Of a DNA stretch of 64,000 nucleotides, positions 18,116 to 27,331 are shown piece by piece. Numbering within the stretch: the stretch's first letter is position 1; each line of letters begins with the position of its first letter. The stretch is from contig NZ_CP102845.1 of the NCBI RefSeq assembly GCF_013307435.2, positions 3,842,001 to 3,906,000 on the forward strand, given 5' to 3'. The notes under the pieces are model-generated. The model saw nothing but the letters and a program-made list of their open reading frames with translations, ran no database searches and had not been told where the DNA came from. This DNA is from Microvirga terrae (GTDB lineage Bacteria; Pseudomonadota; Alphaproteobacteria; Rhizobiales; Beijerinckiaceae). The position numbers and the translations under genes are program-made.

Positions 18116-19167
18116 ACATCGATAACGGTTACTTCTTTAGCCTTGCCGCTAATCCAGCGACGCATTGGTGTTTCAAAGAGCACAAGAGATGCCCAAGAGA
18201 CCGCCATCAGGATAAAACAGCCCAAGACGTACCAAGTCACTCTGGCGAAACCATCCAAAGGTACACGAGCAAGCAAAAACGTCTGAAGTGGGAGATGCAG
18301 CATATAGACGGAGTAGGTAAGCTGCCCCAGTGGGGCAATCCTCTTCACCATCCAAATCCTACGATCCTGCACATCGGCGGCGACACCAAAAAAAACGACT
18401 GCGTAGATGAGTGGGACGAGAGCTCCCATTGAAGTGCGTGTGAAAGAACCCCAAAAAAATAGCGCCAGAGTGATGAACATTCCAGTAGTGGGTGCGGGAA
18501 CGCGCTTGAGTTCGTCGCGATACACGAAGAGCGACAGTCCAAATAAGAAGGCCGGAAGGGCACGGACGACGCCGAAGTCATGAGTCCAGATGTACCAAGG
18601 ATGCGCCCCGCTCGTAATCTGAAATAGGATTACAAATATGATTACAACTGCCGCCAGCGGTACCCATCGTAAACGAGCAACTGCGAATAATAATGGGAAC
18701 GCAATATACATTGCGAACTCAGCACTAATGGACCAAGAAACGTAATTGAAGGAAGGTGTTGTACAAATTCCGAATGAATGCATTAAGAAAGTAGTTGGGA
18801 TTAGGCATTGCCAGTTAAACATATCAGGGTATTTGGCGTTAGTTCCAAGAGCTAGGCCGAGAGCTACATAGAGACCAAGGGTTACCCAGTGCAGAGGAAT
18901 TAACCGAGCAACGCGCTTCCTTAGGAAAACTTGGTAGTCATGACCTGAACCGAGCCGTCCACCATAAACATAGGCGATAACGTAACCAGAAATTACAAAA
19001 AACAAGTCTACAAACAGCAGAAAAGCTTCTAAGCGTTCCTTAATTGGATCTATCAGCGTTGATCCGTAATGAAACCAAACGATACCTATTGCAGCTACAA
19101 AGCGGAGAAAATCCAAATTAAGGAGTTTGCTAGACTCGGGGCGCAGAACCCATTTTGACTTCTTCAA
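18097..19167 (-). CDS. Acyltransferase family 3 membrane protein
   Basis: This 356-residue protein begins MKKSKWVLRPESSKLLNLDF and has FLRFVAAIGIVWFHYGSTL with the conserved arginine/histidine region, then LLFVDLFFVISGYVIAYVYG and FLRKRVARLIPLHWVTLGLY. About ten hydrophobic helices follow, and QLTYSVYMLHLPLQTFLLAR lies near the C-terminus. It is a typical sugar O-acyltransferase of exopolysaccharide loci, acting in the cytoplasmic membrane on lipid-linked or polymerised sugars. Its last few residues (VTVIDVLRPRR) read into IS66-derived sequence, so the original C-terminus may have been replaced by the insertion. Function is probably retained because the membrane core is intact. Confidence 0.83.
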   Translation of the reverse strand: MKKSKWVLRPESSKLLNLDFLRFVAAIGIVWFHYGSTLIDPIKERLEAFLLFVDLFFVISGYVIAYVYGGRLGSGHDYQVFLRKRVARLIPLHWVTLGLYVALGLALGTNAKYPDMFNWQCLIPTTFLMHSFGICTTPSFNYVSWSISAEFAMYIAFPLLFAVARLRWVPLAAVVIIFVILFQITSGAHPWYIWTHDFGVVRALPAFLFGLSLFVYRDELKRVPAPTTGMFITLALFFWGSFTRTSMGALVPLIYAVVFFGVAADVQDRRIWMVKRIAPLGQLTYSVYMLHLPLQTFLLARVPLDGFARVTWYVLGCFILMAVSWASLVLFETPMRRWISGKAKEVTVIDVLRPRR

Positions 19168-19299
19168 TTCTTTTCAACCAACGTCGCTTGAGTTTCAAAT
19201 GCTTGACTTCGGCCTACCGAGGGAGGCATCGCAATTCTATATTAGACTGATAAAATTTTCGCTAGAGAGATGTTTAGCCCCAAGATGGAAGGACACGTT

Positions 19300-19392
19300 A
19301 TACGCCAAGTCCTCCACAGGAGCGCCACAAGGACGTCATTGCGCGCTTTGGCGGCATCGATTCCGACGAAAACTTCCGTAGATTGTCCCATG
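19300..19392 (-). pseudogene. IS110-family transposase N-terminal fragment
   Basis: The minus strand reads MGQSTEVFVGIDAAKARNDV from an ATG at 19392. This is the beginning of IS110-type transposases with the first catalytic aspartate (GIDAAK). It is lost after about 30 residues. It lies immediately outside the IS3-type element. Confidence 0.65.
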
Positions 19393-19427
19393 GCTCGTCT
19401 GTTGTTGCCCCTGAAATATCGGACAGA

Positions 19428-20255
19428 TCATCCCGGTTGACGTGAGGCAATGAACTCACGTGGGGAACGATACCCGAGCGCCTTGTGCGGGTGAAGGCTG
19501 TTGCAATGCTCGAACCATAGAGGAAGGCTCTCCATCACCGTCTGGGCATTCGGGATCGGGCTGACGCGGACGTAATCGCGCTTGATCGTGCGCACGAAGG
19601 CTTCGGCCATGCCGTTGCTTTGTGGGCTCTGCACCGGTGTGGTCCTCGGCTCCAGCCACATTTCTCGCGCCAGGCTCTTCGTCTCATGGGCGATGTAGCC
19701 CGAGCCATTATCCGAGAGCCACTCGATCGTCTGCGGCAGACGGGTCACCGGCCCAAAGCGGTACTCGACCGCCGTGATCATCAGGTCCTGCACGTCCTCA
19801 CCCTTGATCCCCTCGGTCGTGGCCACATGGCCTAGCACCTCCCGGTCGCAGCAGTCGAGCGCAAACGCCACCCGCACCTTCTCGCCGTTGTCACAGCCGA
19901 TCTCGAACCCGTTCGAACACCAGCGCAGATTGGAGCGCTCCACCGCCACGCGCCCGTCGTGCCGGCGCTGTTCGGCCCCACCCGCGTGCCGCTGAAGGAG
20001 AAGGCCATGAGCCTTCATGACCCGGTAGACGCGCTTGTGATTGGGTGGAGCACGGCCCTGCTCCTGCGCCTGGCGGGTCAGGAGAGCGTGCACGCGTCGG
20101 TAGCCGTAGGTCGGCAGGCTGCCGATGATGGCCTTGATCGCCGCCACCAGGTCCCGCGTCCGGCGGAGGCGGCCGGCCCCGGCGCTTTGATGGCCGCCCG
20201 GCTGCCTGCTCGGCGATGTTGGAGCGGGCGACCTCAAGGGTGACGCAGACGGCAC
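19428..20255 (-). pseudogene. IS3-family OrfB (IS2-like DDE transposase), frameshifted
   Basis: The catalytic core is present: VAFALDCCDREVLGHVAT, EWLSDNGSGYIAHET and SPQSNGMAEAFVRTIKRDY give the three acidic positions, and ALGYRSPREFIASRQPG is the usual end. The expected N-terminus (VTLEVARSNIAEQAAGRPSK) is in a different frame at 20190-20259, so a frameshift near 20150 breaks the gene. With that lesion the intact transposase cannot be produced by normal translation. Confidence 0.8.
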
Positions 20256-20260
20256 TCATC

Positions 20261-20649
20261 GTGAACCGCCCTTGGGCCAGGACAGCGAGCGCAACAGCTG
20301 CTTTTTTGGCCTGGTGGCGACCTTCAGCGCCTCCTTGAGGATCTCGGCTTCAAGCGTCTTCTTGGCCCTGCAGGCGCTACAGTTCCCGGACCTGGTTCTG
20401 CAAGGAGGGGTACTCCGAGGCGGCAGCGACCTCCTCCTGGGCACTGGTAGCCGTCAGGGCTCCCTGGGCGGCGAGCTCGCGCCGGCGAAACAGTTGGTTG
20501 GGCGCCACACCATGCCGGCGGGCGACCAGACTGACCGTCGCATCCGGCTCGTAGGTCTCCTGGACGATGGACAGCTTCTCGGCGGCCGTCCAGTGGCGGC
20601 GGTGTTGTGGTCCGTCAAGGACCTCTATCTTCGGAGAAGAACCAGTCAT
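20261..20649 (-). pseudogene. IS3-family OrfA with premature stop
   Basis: The frame starts MTGSSPKIEVLDGPQHRRHW and contains LSIVQETYEPDATVSLVARR and HGVAPNQLFRRRELA, an IS2-like OrfA. A TAG at 20377-20379 follows SLQNQVREL. After it the family sequence resumes as AEILKEALKVATRPKKQLL, the coiled-coil end, before the natural stop near 20261. The nonsense codon inactivates it. Confidence 0.7.
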
Positions 20650-20850
20650 AGCACCAACACTACTCCTACCTCTTAGAGAGGTGGGAGATCGTGTCCGGTC
20701 TATTCAGGGGCTACTTCATCGTCCTCCTGCGGTGAGGATCGGCTCGGCCCATCCGAGCAACCCTCGGAGGCACCGAGCAGGGCGAGCCACCTCCTCAACA
20801 CAAGCGGACATATGGTCTTATACCTCTACGATGAGTAACGAGTCTCGAGC

Positions 20851-22140
20851 CTAACCTCGAGTTCGCACAGTACTGACAACCGCGTTCAAGTATACAACAA
20901 CGATCAATACTTGGGTCATACTGTGATTGTAAAACAATGAACCTTCAGCGAGAGAAGCTATCAATGTATTCGCAAGAAAACAAAGAGACCACGCGTACAA
21001 TATAGTTCGATAACGAATAAATACGTTTATAATTCTTATGATTGTGAGGCATACCACCACTCCAAACATGCCCAAGCCAACAATACCCAAGTCCACAGCA
21101 ACGTCCAACCAGTTGTTGTGGAGATATGGAAGTCTTTGCTGCAGAATATATTGAATGAGGGTGCTAGTGGTCAGCGGGGATGCCATATACGCCTTGTAAC
21201 CTACACCCAGCCAGAAGTGATCCATGAAGCTAAGCCACCCGTACCGCCACAGCACAGTCCTGCCGGTTAGGGTGGCGTCTTTGCCAAGTAAGCGTAGAGC
21301 TTCATCTACAATGCTAAGGTTCTGAATAGATAAAGCATATACAATGCTGGAAATCAGTACGGCAGCCACTGCAATTGCAATAAGGAACACCGACCGACTC
21401 ATAATCCAAATGACTGCCATTGCAAGTGTGCAGGCAGCGAGTGCCAAGCTAAGGAGTGCAGTCCCGGAGTGGCTGAACACAACTGCGACAACTGCGACAA
21501 TCGTCCCGAGCAAAGACACGAGGCGCCAGCGGGGCATGAACAGCACTATCGATGTGAAGAAGAGCGCAACTCCAGCACCACCTAGTTGGTTCTTGTGCCC
21601 AAAAACACCAATCAAATTTCCGAACTGATCCCTTTGTCCATCTATAAAGGATAGGCATACTGCGGATAACAAGCCTAAAAAGACGATCCGTATTGTCCCG
21701 AGGAAGCCCCACCTCGTGAACAGGACAACGCCGACCATTACTGTCGCCGTAAGTTGCAGTCCATGATAAATGCTGAGGCTCGGAACGAGAGACCAGAGGC
21801 AAGACGTGATTGCTAAAGCAGGCCAAGAGTAGAACAGCCAGGCACGTGCGGAGACTGAGAGATACTGGCTAAAGGCTTGAACAAAGCAGCCAACAACGAA
21901 GAGATCTGCGATAAGCCACGCAACCCGACTTAGACCTGAGTAGCTTTGGAGGGCACCAAAGCCAACCGCGACAAGAAAGCACCAAAATGCTTGTTCAACC
22001 CAGGCAGGCAAACGAGCCAGTAGAGTTGAGTCTTCCACAGATGGCGCATTCTTGAGGCTTGGAGTCGCGCGCTTGAGCGGCAGAAGATTAACCTCACCCC
22101 AACCGATCCCGCTGTCTGCCGAATGCGACTGCTGGCTCAT
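20851..22140 (-). CDS. exoQ: ExoQ-like O-antigen/exopolysaccharide polymerase (Wzy family)
   Basis: This polytopic membrane protein of about 429 residues has the O-antigen ligase/polymerase core. Hydrophobic helices surround a loop with LIGVFGHKNQLGGAGVALFF, followed by LTGRTVLWRYGWLSFMDHFW and LPYLHNNWLDVAVDLGIVGL, the periplasmic loop motifs of Wzy_C proteins. ExoQ polymerises succinoglycan repeat units in the periplasm, and the neighbouring ExoM- and ExoY-like genes support that reading. The start is uncertain. The frame is open to 22293 with ATGs at 22248, 22179 and 22140. The last avoids overlap with the upstream gene (stop at 22226) and begins MSQQSHSADSG. It is the only polymerase candidate here. 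Confidence 0.82.
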   Translation of the reverse strand: MSQQSHSADSGIGWGEVNLLPLKRATPSLKNAPSVEDSTLLARLPAWVEQAFWCFLVAVGFGALQSYSGLSRVAWLIADLFVVGCFVQAFSQYLSVSARAWLFYSWPALAITSCLWSLVPSLSIYHGLQLTATVMVGVVLFTRWGFLGTIRIVFLGLLSAVCLSFIDGQRDQFGNLIGVFGHKNQLGGAGVALFFTSIVLFMPRWRLVSLLGTIVAVVAVVFSHSGTALLSLALAACTLAMAVIWIMSRSVFLIAIAVAAVLISSIVYALSIQNLSIVDEALRLLGKDATLTGRTVLWRYGWLSFMDHFWLGVGYKAYMASPLTTSTLIQYILQQRLPYLHNNWLDVAVDLGIVGLGMFGVVVCLTIIRIINVFIRYRTILYAWSLCFLANTLIASLAEGSLFYNHSMTQVLIVVVYLNAVVSTVRTRG

Positions 22141-22225
22141 GTCATGTAGTGCTACGTACTTGGGCTGCCGAGCAAACATTGATATCGTAGTAAAAATCCA
22201 TAATCGGGCTATGCTCAAATTTGCG

Positions 22226-23167
22226 TCAATGGTAGGCCGGATGCGCATACTCTTGATGTTGCTTCCCGAAAGCACTCGAGACAAGCCCAGCACCTCTACA
22301 TATCATTGTTAAAACCCGGACAACCATACCTCGCCGGAACCAAAACCACGGCGCGCATAGCAGCAACAGTAGGGCGCCTATTCCGACCCGAACACAACCG
22401 CGCAAGAAGTTGACAGTTCGGCCAGCAACTCCTAAGGGCCTGAAGCGTCCGAGGTTTGCTTCCGTTCCGCCCGTCCGATACCATCTTCGAGCCATCCATG
22501 ATAGGTTTGTGCGGCTTTTCGGGATCCACTCAAGAACAAGTGCATCCTCAGCCCAAGCGATCTGTTCACCTGCCTTCTTGAGGGCGTCGAAAAACATTGT
22601 ATCTTCGCCGCCAGTTTGATCGAAAGCCTCATCAAACCATAGATTGAGCTTTCTAAGCACGGATGCCCTTAGAGCGGTGTTGCACGTGTACCCTTCGCGA
22701 ACGAAGCCACACTCTACTGCGAGATTCTTCGAAAAGTATTGTCCGCCTGAGATCCACGTTGGCGCTACGCCCTCGAAAATGGGCTGCACCGGGCCAACAA
22801 CGGCAGCTGCGTTGGATTCAATGAGTTTTCCAACTAAAGCTGCGAGCCAAGAGGACGTTGGCACCTCGTCGTCATCGATGAAAGTGATGAACTCCGAGTC
22901 GGGCAAAGCGGTTGCCAGGGCGGCATTGCGCGCCTTCGACAAGCCCTTCAACGGCTCTGAAATGTATTTTAATGGGAAGCGACCAGTGTGGCAGTAGGAT
23001 TCCGCAACGTTTCTCGCTGTACAATCAGGGCTGTTATCGACCAACACAACTTTGATCCGGCTCTCGAGATCGTGCGGGAGAACCTGTCGATCCAATGCCG
23101 ATAAAAGGAGCCCAAGCTGCTCAGGCCGGTTGTATGTCGTAATTCCGATTGAGACAGCACTGGTCAT
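22226..23167 (-). CDS. exoM: ExoM-like GT2 glycosyltransferase
   Basis: This 313-residue protein begins MTSAVSIGITTYNRPEQLG and has VVLVDNSPDCTARNV, SKARNAALA, FITFIDDDEVPTSSWL, GYTCNTALRASVLR and TGGEDTMFFDALKKAGEQI. The order and wording (ITTYNRP, IDDDE, WISGG, GYTCN, GGEDT) match rhizobial ExoM, which adds a beta-1,4-linked glucose during succinoglycan repeat-unit assembly. A C-terminal hydrophobic region (IGALLLLLCAPWFWF) also fits ExoM. The gene lies between exoY and the exoQ-like gene on the same strand. The donor is inferred from homology only. Confidence 0.8.
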   Translation of the reverse strand: MTSAVSIGITTYNRPEQLGLLLSALDRQVLPHDLESRIKVVLVDNSPDCTARNVAESYCHTGRFPLKYISEPLKGLSKARNAALATALPDSEFITFIDDDEVPTSSWLAALVGKLIESNAAAVVGPVQPIFEGVAPTWISGGQYFSKNLAVECGFVREGYTCNTALRASVLRKLNLWFDEAFDQTGGEDTMFFDALKKAGEQIAWAEDALVLEWIPKSRTNLSWMARRWYRTGGTEANLGRFRPLGVAGRTVNFLRGCVRVGIGALLLLLCAPWFWFRRGMVVRVLTMICRGAGLVSSAFGKQHQEYAHPAYH

Positions 23168-23357
23168 TTCTATGCTTCACCGTTGTGTTAGCCTGTTAGC
23201 ATGAAGTCCAGCCCATTCTAGTACAAGATCTGAAATCCGATACGAGCAGTCGACACATCAGGACGCAGATACAACAGCCCTCATGGTGCGTTGTCACGAG
23301 GGTGAACGCCTCATGCGGTGCCTTGGACGCCTGAGCATGGGACGGCAATAATTGTTC

Positions 23358-24068
23358 TTAGCGGCTTCCGCTGGCGAAGACAACCGCAGGGACGGTGCGG
23401 ACAACAATGTTAAGGTCTGAGATGAAGGACCACCGCAGCACATAGTCTGCATCAAGAGCAATGCGCTCGCTATAGGTCGTATCACTCCTGCCACTGATCT
23501 GCCAAGCACCGGTGAGGCCTGGCCGCGCTCGGAGGTAATGCGCTGCAGACGGACCGTACATTACCAGTTCATCCCGAACAACTGGGCGGGGTCCGACCAA
23601 GCTCATGTCTCCGCACAAGATATTCAGCAGTTGCGGAAGCTCATCCAGACTAGACTTCCGCAGGAACGACCCGATGCGGGTAATCCGAGGATCGTGTCGC
23701 AGTTTCCGGCTTTCTTGCCACTCTTTGCGCGCGTCCGGGAACTGCCGAAAATGCTCTTCGAGGATACGCTCACCATCAACCGACATAGTCCTAAACTTAA
23801 GACAGGAGAATTCCCTGCCACCGTACCCAATCCTTTTGTGTCGATAAATTACAGGACCGGGGCCGGAGCTGCGAACAAGCAGCGCGATCAGAAGCAAAAG
23901 GGGCCACAGAAGAATGAAACCCGCCACAATGAGTGTCACGTCAAATGAGCGCTTTGTGAAGCCGCCAACAGGGCGCGCTAAAGTCGTGGAAGCAGTCTTT
24001 GGGCACTCTGCAGCCCATGCGAAGGAGTCTGCGGCCGTACGGCCGCTCTGCCCGTTTTGCCCACCCAT
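23358..24068 (-). CDS. exoY: ExoY-like undecaprenyl-phosphate sugar phosphotransferase
   Basis: This 236-residue initiating transferase has one N-terminal hydrophobic helix (FDVTLIVAGFILLWPLLLLI). It is followed by the bacterial sugar transferase domain: PVIYRHKRIGYGGREFSCLK, FRTM, RITRIGSFLRKSSLDELPQL, NILCGDMSLVGPRPVVRDEL and ARPGLTGAWQISGRSDTTY. The short, single-helix architecture is that of ExoY (galactose-1-phosphate transfer onto undecaprenyl phosphate), not the five-helix WbaP/WcaJ type. It primes synthesis of the repeat unit. About 290 bases of noncoding AT-rich DNA precede it, consistent with its own promoter, as is usual for exoY. Confidence 0.9.
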   Translation of the reverse strand: MGGQNGQSGRTAADSFAWAAECPKTASTTLARPVGGFTKRSFDVTLIVAGFILLWPLLLLIALLVRSSGPGPVIYRHKRIGYGGREFSCLKFRTMSVDGERILEEHFRQFPDARKEWQESRKLRHDPRITRIGSFLRKSSLDELPQLLNILCGDMSLVGPRPVVRDELVMYGPSAAHYLRARPGLTGAWQISGRSDTTYSERIALDADYVLRWSFISDLNIVVRTVPAVVFASGSR

Positions 24069-24357
24069 GATTTCATCAACCCCCTGAGAGTGCTGTCGCC
24101 AATATCCTGTTTGCGGGAGGATTCAATGAGCACTCATTCATCGTTCTTGTTGTGAGCGCTCAATGACGAAGGCTTGGCGTATGCCCTTCTCGCTTGAACA
24201 GAACTTACTTAAAATTTGCATAAAATGCAATGCAATTCGAAGGGACTAACCCGTTCGGATTAGCAGCGCAGATTATGCAGTCAACCTGTTATGAGCAAGT
24301 TTATTACATTAGGTATCGCAGAACTGAGAGCGAGGACGAGGCCCATGAGAATCTGCC
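24069..24357 (-). promoter_or_regulatory. Upstream region of exoY
   Basis: This noncoding gap separates the exoY start from the end of the exoO-like gene on the same strand. It is AT-rich around 24205-24240 (for example aaaatttgcataaaatgcaa). In Sinorhizobium the exoY upstream region is a control point for exo expression. I cannot identify a defined promoter or MucR site here, so this is a positional assignment. Confidence 0.35.
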
Positions 24358-25326
24358 TCAAACGAGGAAGATCCGACGCGCCCGCTTTGTGATTGCCTCT
24401 GATCCACCGCGAATGATATGACGCCACAATCGGGGCCTTAATAGGGCAGATGCTGCAGCTTGGTGCAAGCGCCCGTGCTTCAAGGTCTCGACAAAGTCTG
24501 TGTACATGAGCAGTTCGATCAGATGCCGGTCATAAGCCGCGAGCTGGCGCCGCAGCGGCTCATTTGTGCACAATGCGACCACCGAATGTTGCGCTTTCTG
24601 CAAGGCGAGGATGTCGCGTTTGGTCAGCTTAGACGAAAGGGATCCGGGATTCACCCAGTACCGGTATAATGCCTCTGATGTTACAACGAAACGAGCGCCT
24701 GTTAGAAGTGCTTGGAGGCATAAAAGGTAGTCTTCGCCAATTCGCACGTCGGTGTCATAAAAGAGCCCACTCGCCCTGAGCATATCCCGTCGAAACATTG
24801 GCTTCAGGTAGCCGAGTTTGAAGCCTGAAGTGAGCATCATATTCCGGCGGATGTATTCGACTGCGTCGACGCTGAAATGGTAAGGAAGCCCACTGCTGGG
24901 CAATGCTGGCCGACCCTTTCTATGATGCCCTTTTGCATAATGAGCCTCCGGGCTAACGATAATGTTATCAGCAACGATATCTGCCGATGTAGCTCCGCCG
25001 AGTTCAAGGAGGCGCTCGAGTCGATTGCTCGCCATCTCGTCATCAGCATCAAGGACGGCAATCCACTCACCGCTCGCCTTCTCGATTCCATCGTTTCTGG
25101 CAGCGGAGGGCCCACCATTCTGTCGACGGGCAATGTACAGGACGCGGCAATCCGCGTCAGCAACGCGCGCCACAATCTCTGCCGTCGCGTCGGAAGAGCC
25201 ATCATCAATAACAATGATCTCGATGTCCTCAATCGTCTGTAAACGGGCTGATTGCAGGGCCCGGCCAATGTGCGCGGCCGCGTTGTAAGTGGGAATGATG
25301 ATCGAAACGCGAGGGTGCATCTTCAA
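24358..25326 (-). CDS. exoO: ExoO-like GT2 glycosyltransferase
   Basis: This 322-residue GT2 begins MKMHPRVSIIIPTYNAAAHI and has IIVIDDGSSDATAEIV, NGGPSAARNDGI, WIAVLDADDEMASNRLERLL, IVADNIIVSPE, KLGYLKPMFRRDML and RIGEDYLLCLQALLTGARF. The GYLKP and RIGEDY blocks are shared with the ExoO/ExoU/ExoW group that adds the side-chain glucoses of succinoglycan. It starts 10 bases after the stop of the exoP-like gene and is probably co-transcribed with it. A second member of the same group lies at 31069, so exact ExoO/U/W equivalence is uncertain. Confidence 0.78.
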   Translation of the reverse strand: MKMHPRVSIIIPTYNAAAHIGRALQSARLQTIEDIEIIVIDDGSSDATAEIVARVADADCRVLYIARRQNGGPSAARNDGIEKASGEWIAVLDADDEMASNRLERLLELGGATSADIVADNIIVSPEAHYAKGHHRKGRPALPSSGLPYHFSVDAVEYIRRNMMLTSGFKLGYLKPMFRRDMLRASGLFYDTDVRIGEDYLLCLQALLTGARFVVTSEALYRYWVNPGSLSSKLTKRDILALQKAQHSVVALCTNEPLRRQLAAYDRHLIELLMYTDFVETLKHGRLHQAAASALLRPRLWRHIIRGGSEAITKRARRIFLV

Positions 25327-25335
25327 CTGCCCTGC

Positions 25336-27255
25336 TCAGGAGACAGAAGCTGAAAGAGTGCGTAATTTTCTGAGAAGCGGGACGTGAAGCCAACTTTGGC
25401 CTTGGTCATCCTGACCAGTGCCTTCATAAAGTGCAACGCCCATTACATTCCCACCACGGGTTTCAATCTCCTTAACCACGTCCATCAGTAGACGAGTCCC
25501 GGTTTGTCCCGTCTCAGCCAGGATCAGTAACGCATCCAAGTATGGCAGCAATGACTTTGTGGCCGCAGAAGCAATAGGGGGAACATGAACGATCGTTACC
25601 TCTGCCTGCGCCCTAGCCGCTTCAAACAAACGGCTCAACTGCCGAGAAGGAACTGCAGCGATAGGGAGGTTCAAGCCGGGTTGCGCGTTGTAGGGGAGAA
25701 AGTACAAGCCAGTCTCATTGTCCTGCTGCAATGCCGCACTGAGTTCGCCCCCTCTTGTAATCGCATCAACAACACCCAGGCTGCCGGGTCGTGCGAGGGC
25801 TTGGAACAACTGCGAATTGCGTCCCTCTGCATCAACCAGAAGCGCACTACCCTGCAGAGCCTCCAGAAGAGCAAGGTTGCTTACGACTACCGAAGCCGCG
25901 TCACTGGGCCCGGTCGATACAACTCCTAATGTATGAATGTTGCGCCCTAGACCGGCGAGATCAAGCTCAACCTTGATATTGAGAATGGCTGTACTGAACG
26001 GGGAGTCGGCGCTCTCGAGAATAGCGCGCTCGCCCCCTGACTTGCTTTGGGATCTTGCGTACTCCTTCGCGCGGGGCCCCAGCCCCAGACGTTGCAAAAA
26101 GCGACGGAGACCATCTTGTGAGGCATGCTTTTGTGCCCATGATACAGCCGGGATACTGCCTAAATACGGCAGGCCGGCCGCCTGAAGATACTGTGGGGAC
26201 ACAAAAAGCTTTGAAATCAGATGCCGGATTAGCGCTCCAGCAATTCCAGCAGCAGCGCCTGCGATGAGAGCGAGAGCCAGCGTGAGCTTTTTCTTGGGAA
26301 AGCTCGGCGCGGAGGGAGCTTCGGCTGTGTTCAATACAACAGCATCGGAGCCAGGAGCACTTTGTTGCTGGGTGAGTTCGGCCAGCCGCTGAAAAAAGGT
26401 TTCGTAGGTGCTTTGAAGCGTCTGAGCTGCATTCTCGAGGCGCTTAAGTTTAACCCGACGCTGATCAGCAGTCTCGCCAGATGGGTCAGCAGTTGTTCCA
26501 GGGCGAACCCCTATGTTGGCCTCGCGGTACTCCTCAGCAGCCGTGTAGGCCTGCTCCGCCTGCGTACGGAGCTGAGACACACGCTCTTCCATCCAAGCTG
26601 TCGCGACCTTGACGGCGTCCCGGCGCTGGTTGTGCCTTTCAGCGATGTAGGCTTGCACATAGGCATTCGCCAAGACAGCAGCAGCTTCGGGCTCACGGGC
26701 GACATAATTCACTTGGATAGCATAGGACAATCCTGGCCTGTTTACAGATAATCCCTGACGAACCAAGTTACGCTTTCGTGCAAGCTCTGAGGCCTCTTCC
26801 TCAAAGTGGTCGTCAGTTTGTGCGCCTAGAAACCCAATCCAGCTCGTGAGGAGCTGACGGAGCGAACGGGTCTGGTCTTGCTTAACAGATGTAAGGAGGC
26901 GATCGACATCTGTCGTGCGGATGACCTCGTCCGTTACCCTCTCAGATTTTATCATCTCCATCTGCGTTTCGATTTCGCCAACGTCCATGGGAATCGACCC
27001 GTTGGCTTCCTTGCTGATCACAAGACCTTTCTGGTTCTGGAGAACAATACTGGCGCTTGCGGTATAGAGAGGCTGGGCGACGAGCGTATATACAAATGCG
27101 GCAACCGCAAACAGTACAGCACAGATAACCACTGGCCATTTGGCAAGATTTGCGAACCGTATTACATCGGCCCAGTCAACAGCATCGCTTCTTCCCTCCT
27201 CTGCCGCACTCCGCAGGCCTCGATTGGTTTGTTGATACAGCACTGAGGACCTCAA
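25336..27255 (-). CDS. exoP: ExoP-like chain-length co-polymerase with degenerate BY-kinase domain
   Basis: This 639-residue protein has the co-polymerase architecture. There is a first helix (WPVVICAVLFAVAAFVYTLV, about residues 40-60) and a Wzz domain (LYTASASIVLQNQKG). A long periplasmic coiled-coil region of about 200 residues follows, then a proline-rich approach (AEAPSAPSFPKKK) to the second helix (LALALIAGAAAGIAGALI, about 325-345). The cytoplasmic part keeps the fold of a bacterial tyrosine kinase but not its active site. Where GxxGEGKS/T is expected it has STGPSDAASVVVSNLA (about residue 447). The Walker A' motif is LLVDAEGRN, and the segment IVHVPP lacks the usual Walker B aspartate. 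There is no C-terminal tyrosine cluster. It probably controls chain length together with ExoF without kinase activity of its own. Confidence 0.88.
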   Translation of the reverse strand: MRSSVLYQQTNRGLRSAAEEGRSDAVDWADVIRFANLAKWPVVICAVLFAVAAFVYTLVAQPLYTASASIVLQNQKGLVISKEANGSIPMDVGEIETQMEMIKSERVTDEVIRTTDVDRLLTSVKQDQTRSLRQLLTSWIGFLGAQTDDHFEEEASELARKRNLVRQGLSVNRPGLSYAIQVNYVAREPEAAAVLANAYVQAYIAERHNQRRDAVKVATAWMEERVSQLRTQAEQAYTAAEEYREANIGVRPGTTADPSGETADQRRVKLKRLENAAQTLQSTYETFFQRLAELTQQQSAPGSDAVVLNTAEAPSAPSFPKKKLTLALALIAGAAAGIAGALIRHLISKLFVSPQYLQAAGLPYLGSIPAVSWAQKHASQDGLRRFLQRLGLGPRAKEYARSQSKSGGERAILESADSPFSTAILNIKVELDLAGLGRNIHTLGVVSTGPSDAASVVVSNLALLEALQGSALLVDAEGRNSQLFQALARPGSLGVVDAITRGGELSAALQQDNETGLYFLPYNAQPGLNLPIAAVPSRQLSRLFEAARAQAEVTIVHVPPIASAATKSLLPYLDALLILAETGQTGTRLLMDVVKEIETRGGNVMGVALYEGTGQDDQGQSWLHVPLLRKLRTLSASVS

Positions 27256-27331
27256 GCGTTAAGCATATTGAACCGGTACAAGCGATCGAAAGCCCGCAGG
27301 ATGTGAGGTTTGGTCATAAATGCCCTACAAA

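Larger units (their letters stand above)
19407..20711 (-). mobile_element. IS3-family (IS2-like) element, nearly complete but inactive
   Basis: Both ends carry the motif gcccctgaa followed by ta and cggacac-type sequence (19407 and, inverted, 20711). Between them lie an OrfA reading frame at 20377-20649 and an OrfB at 19428-20255, both on the minus strand. Point lesions in both genes indicate an old copy. Confidence 0.7.
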
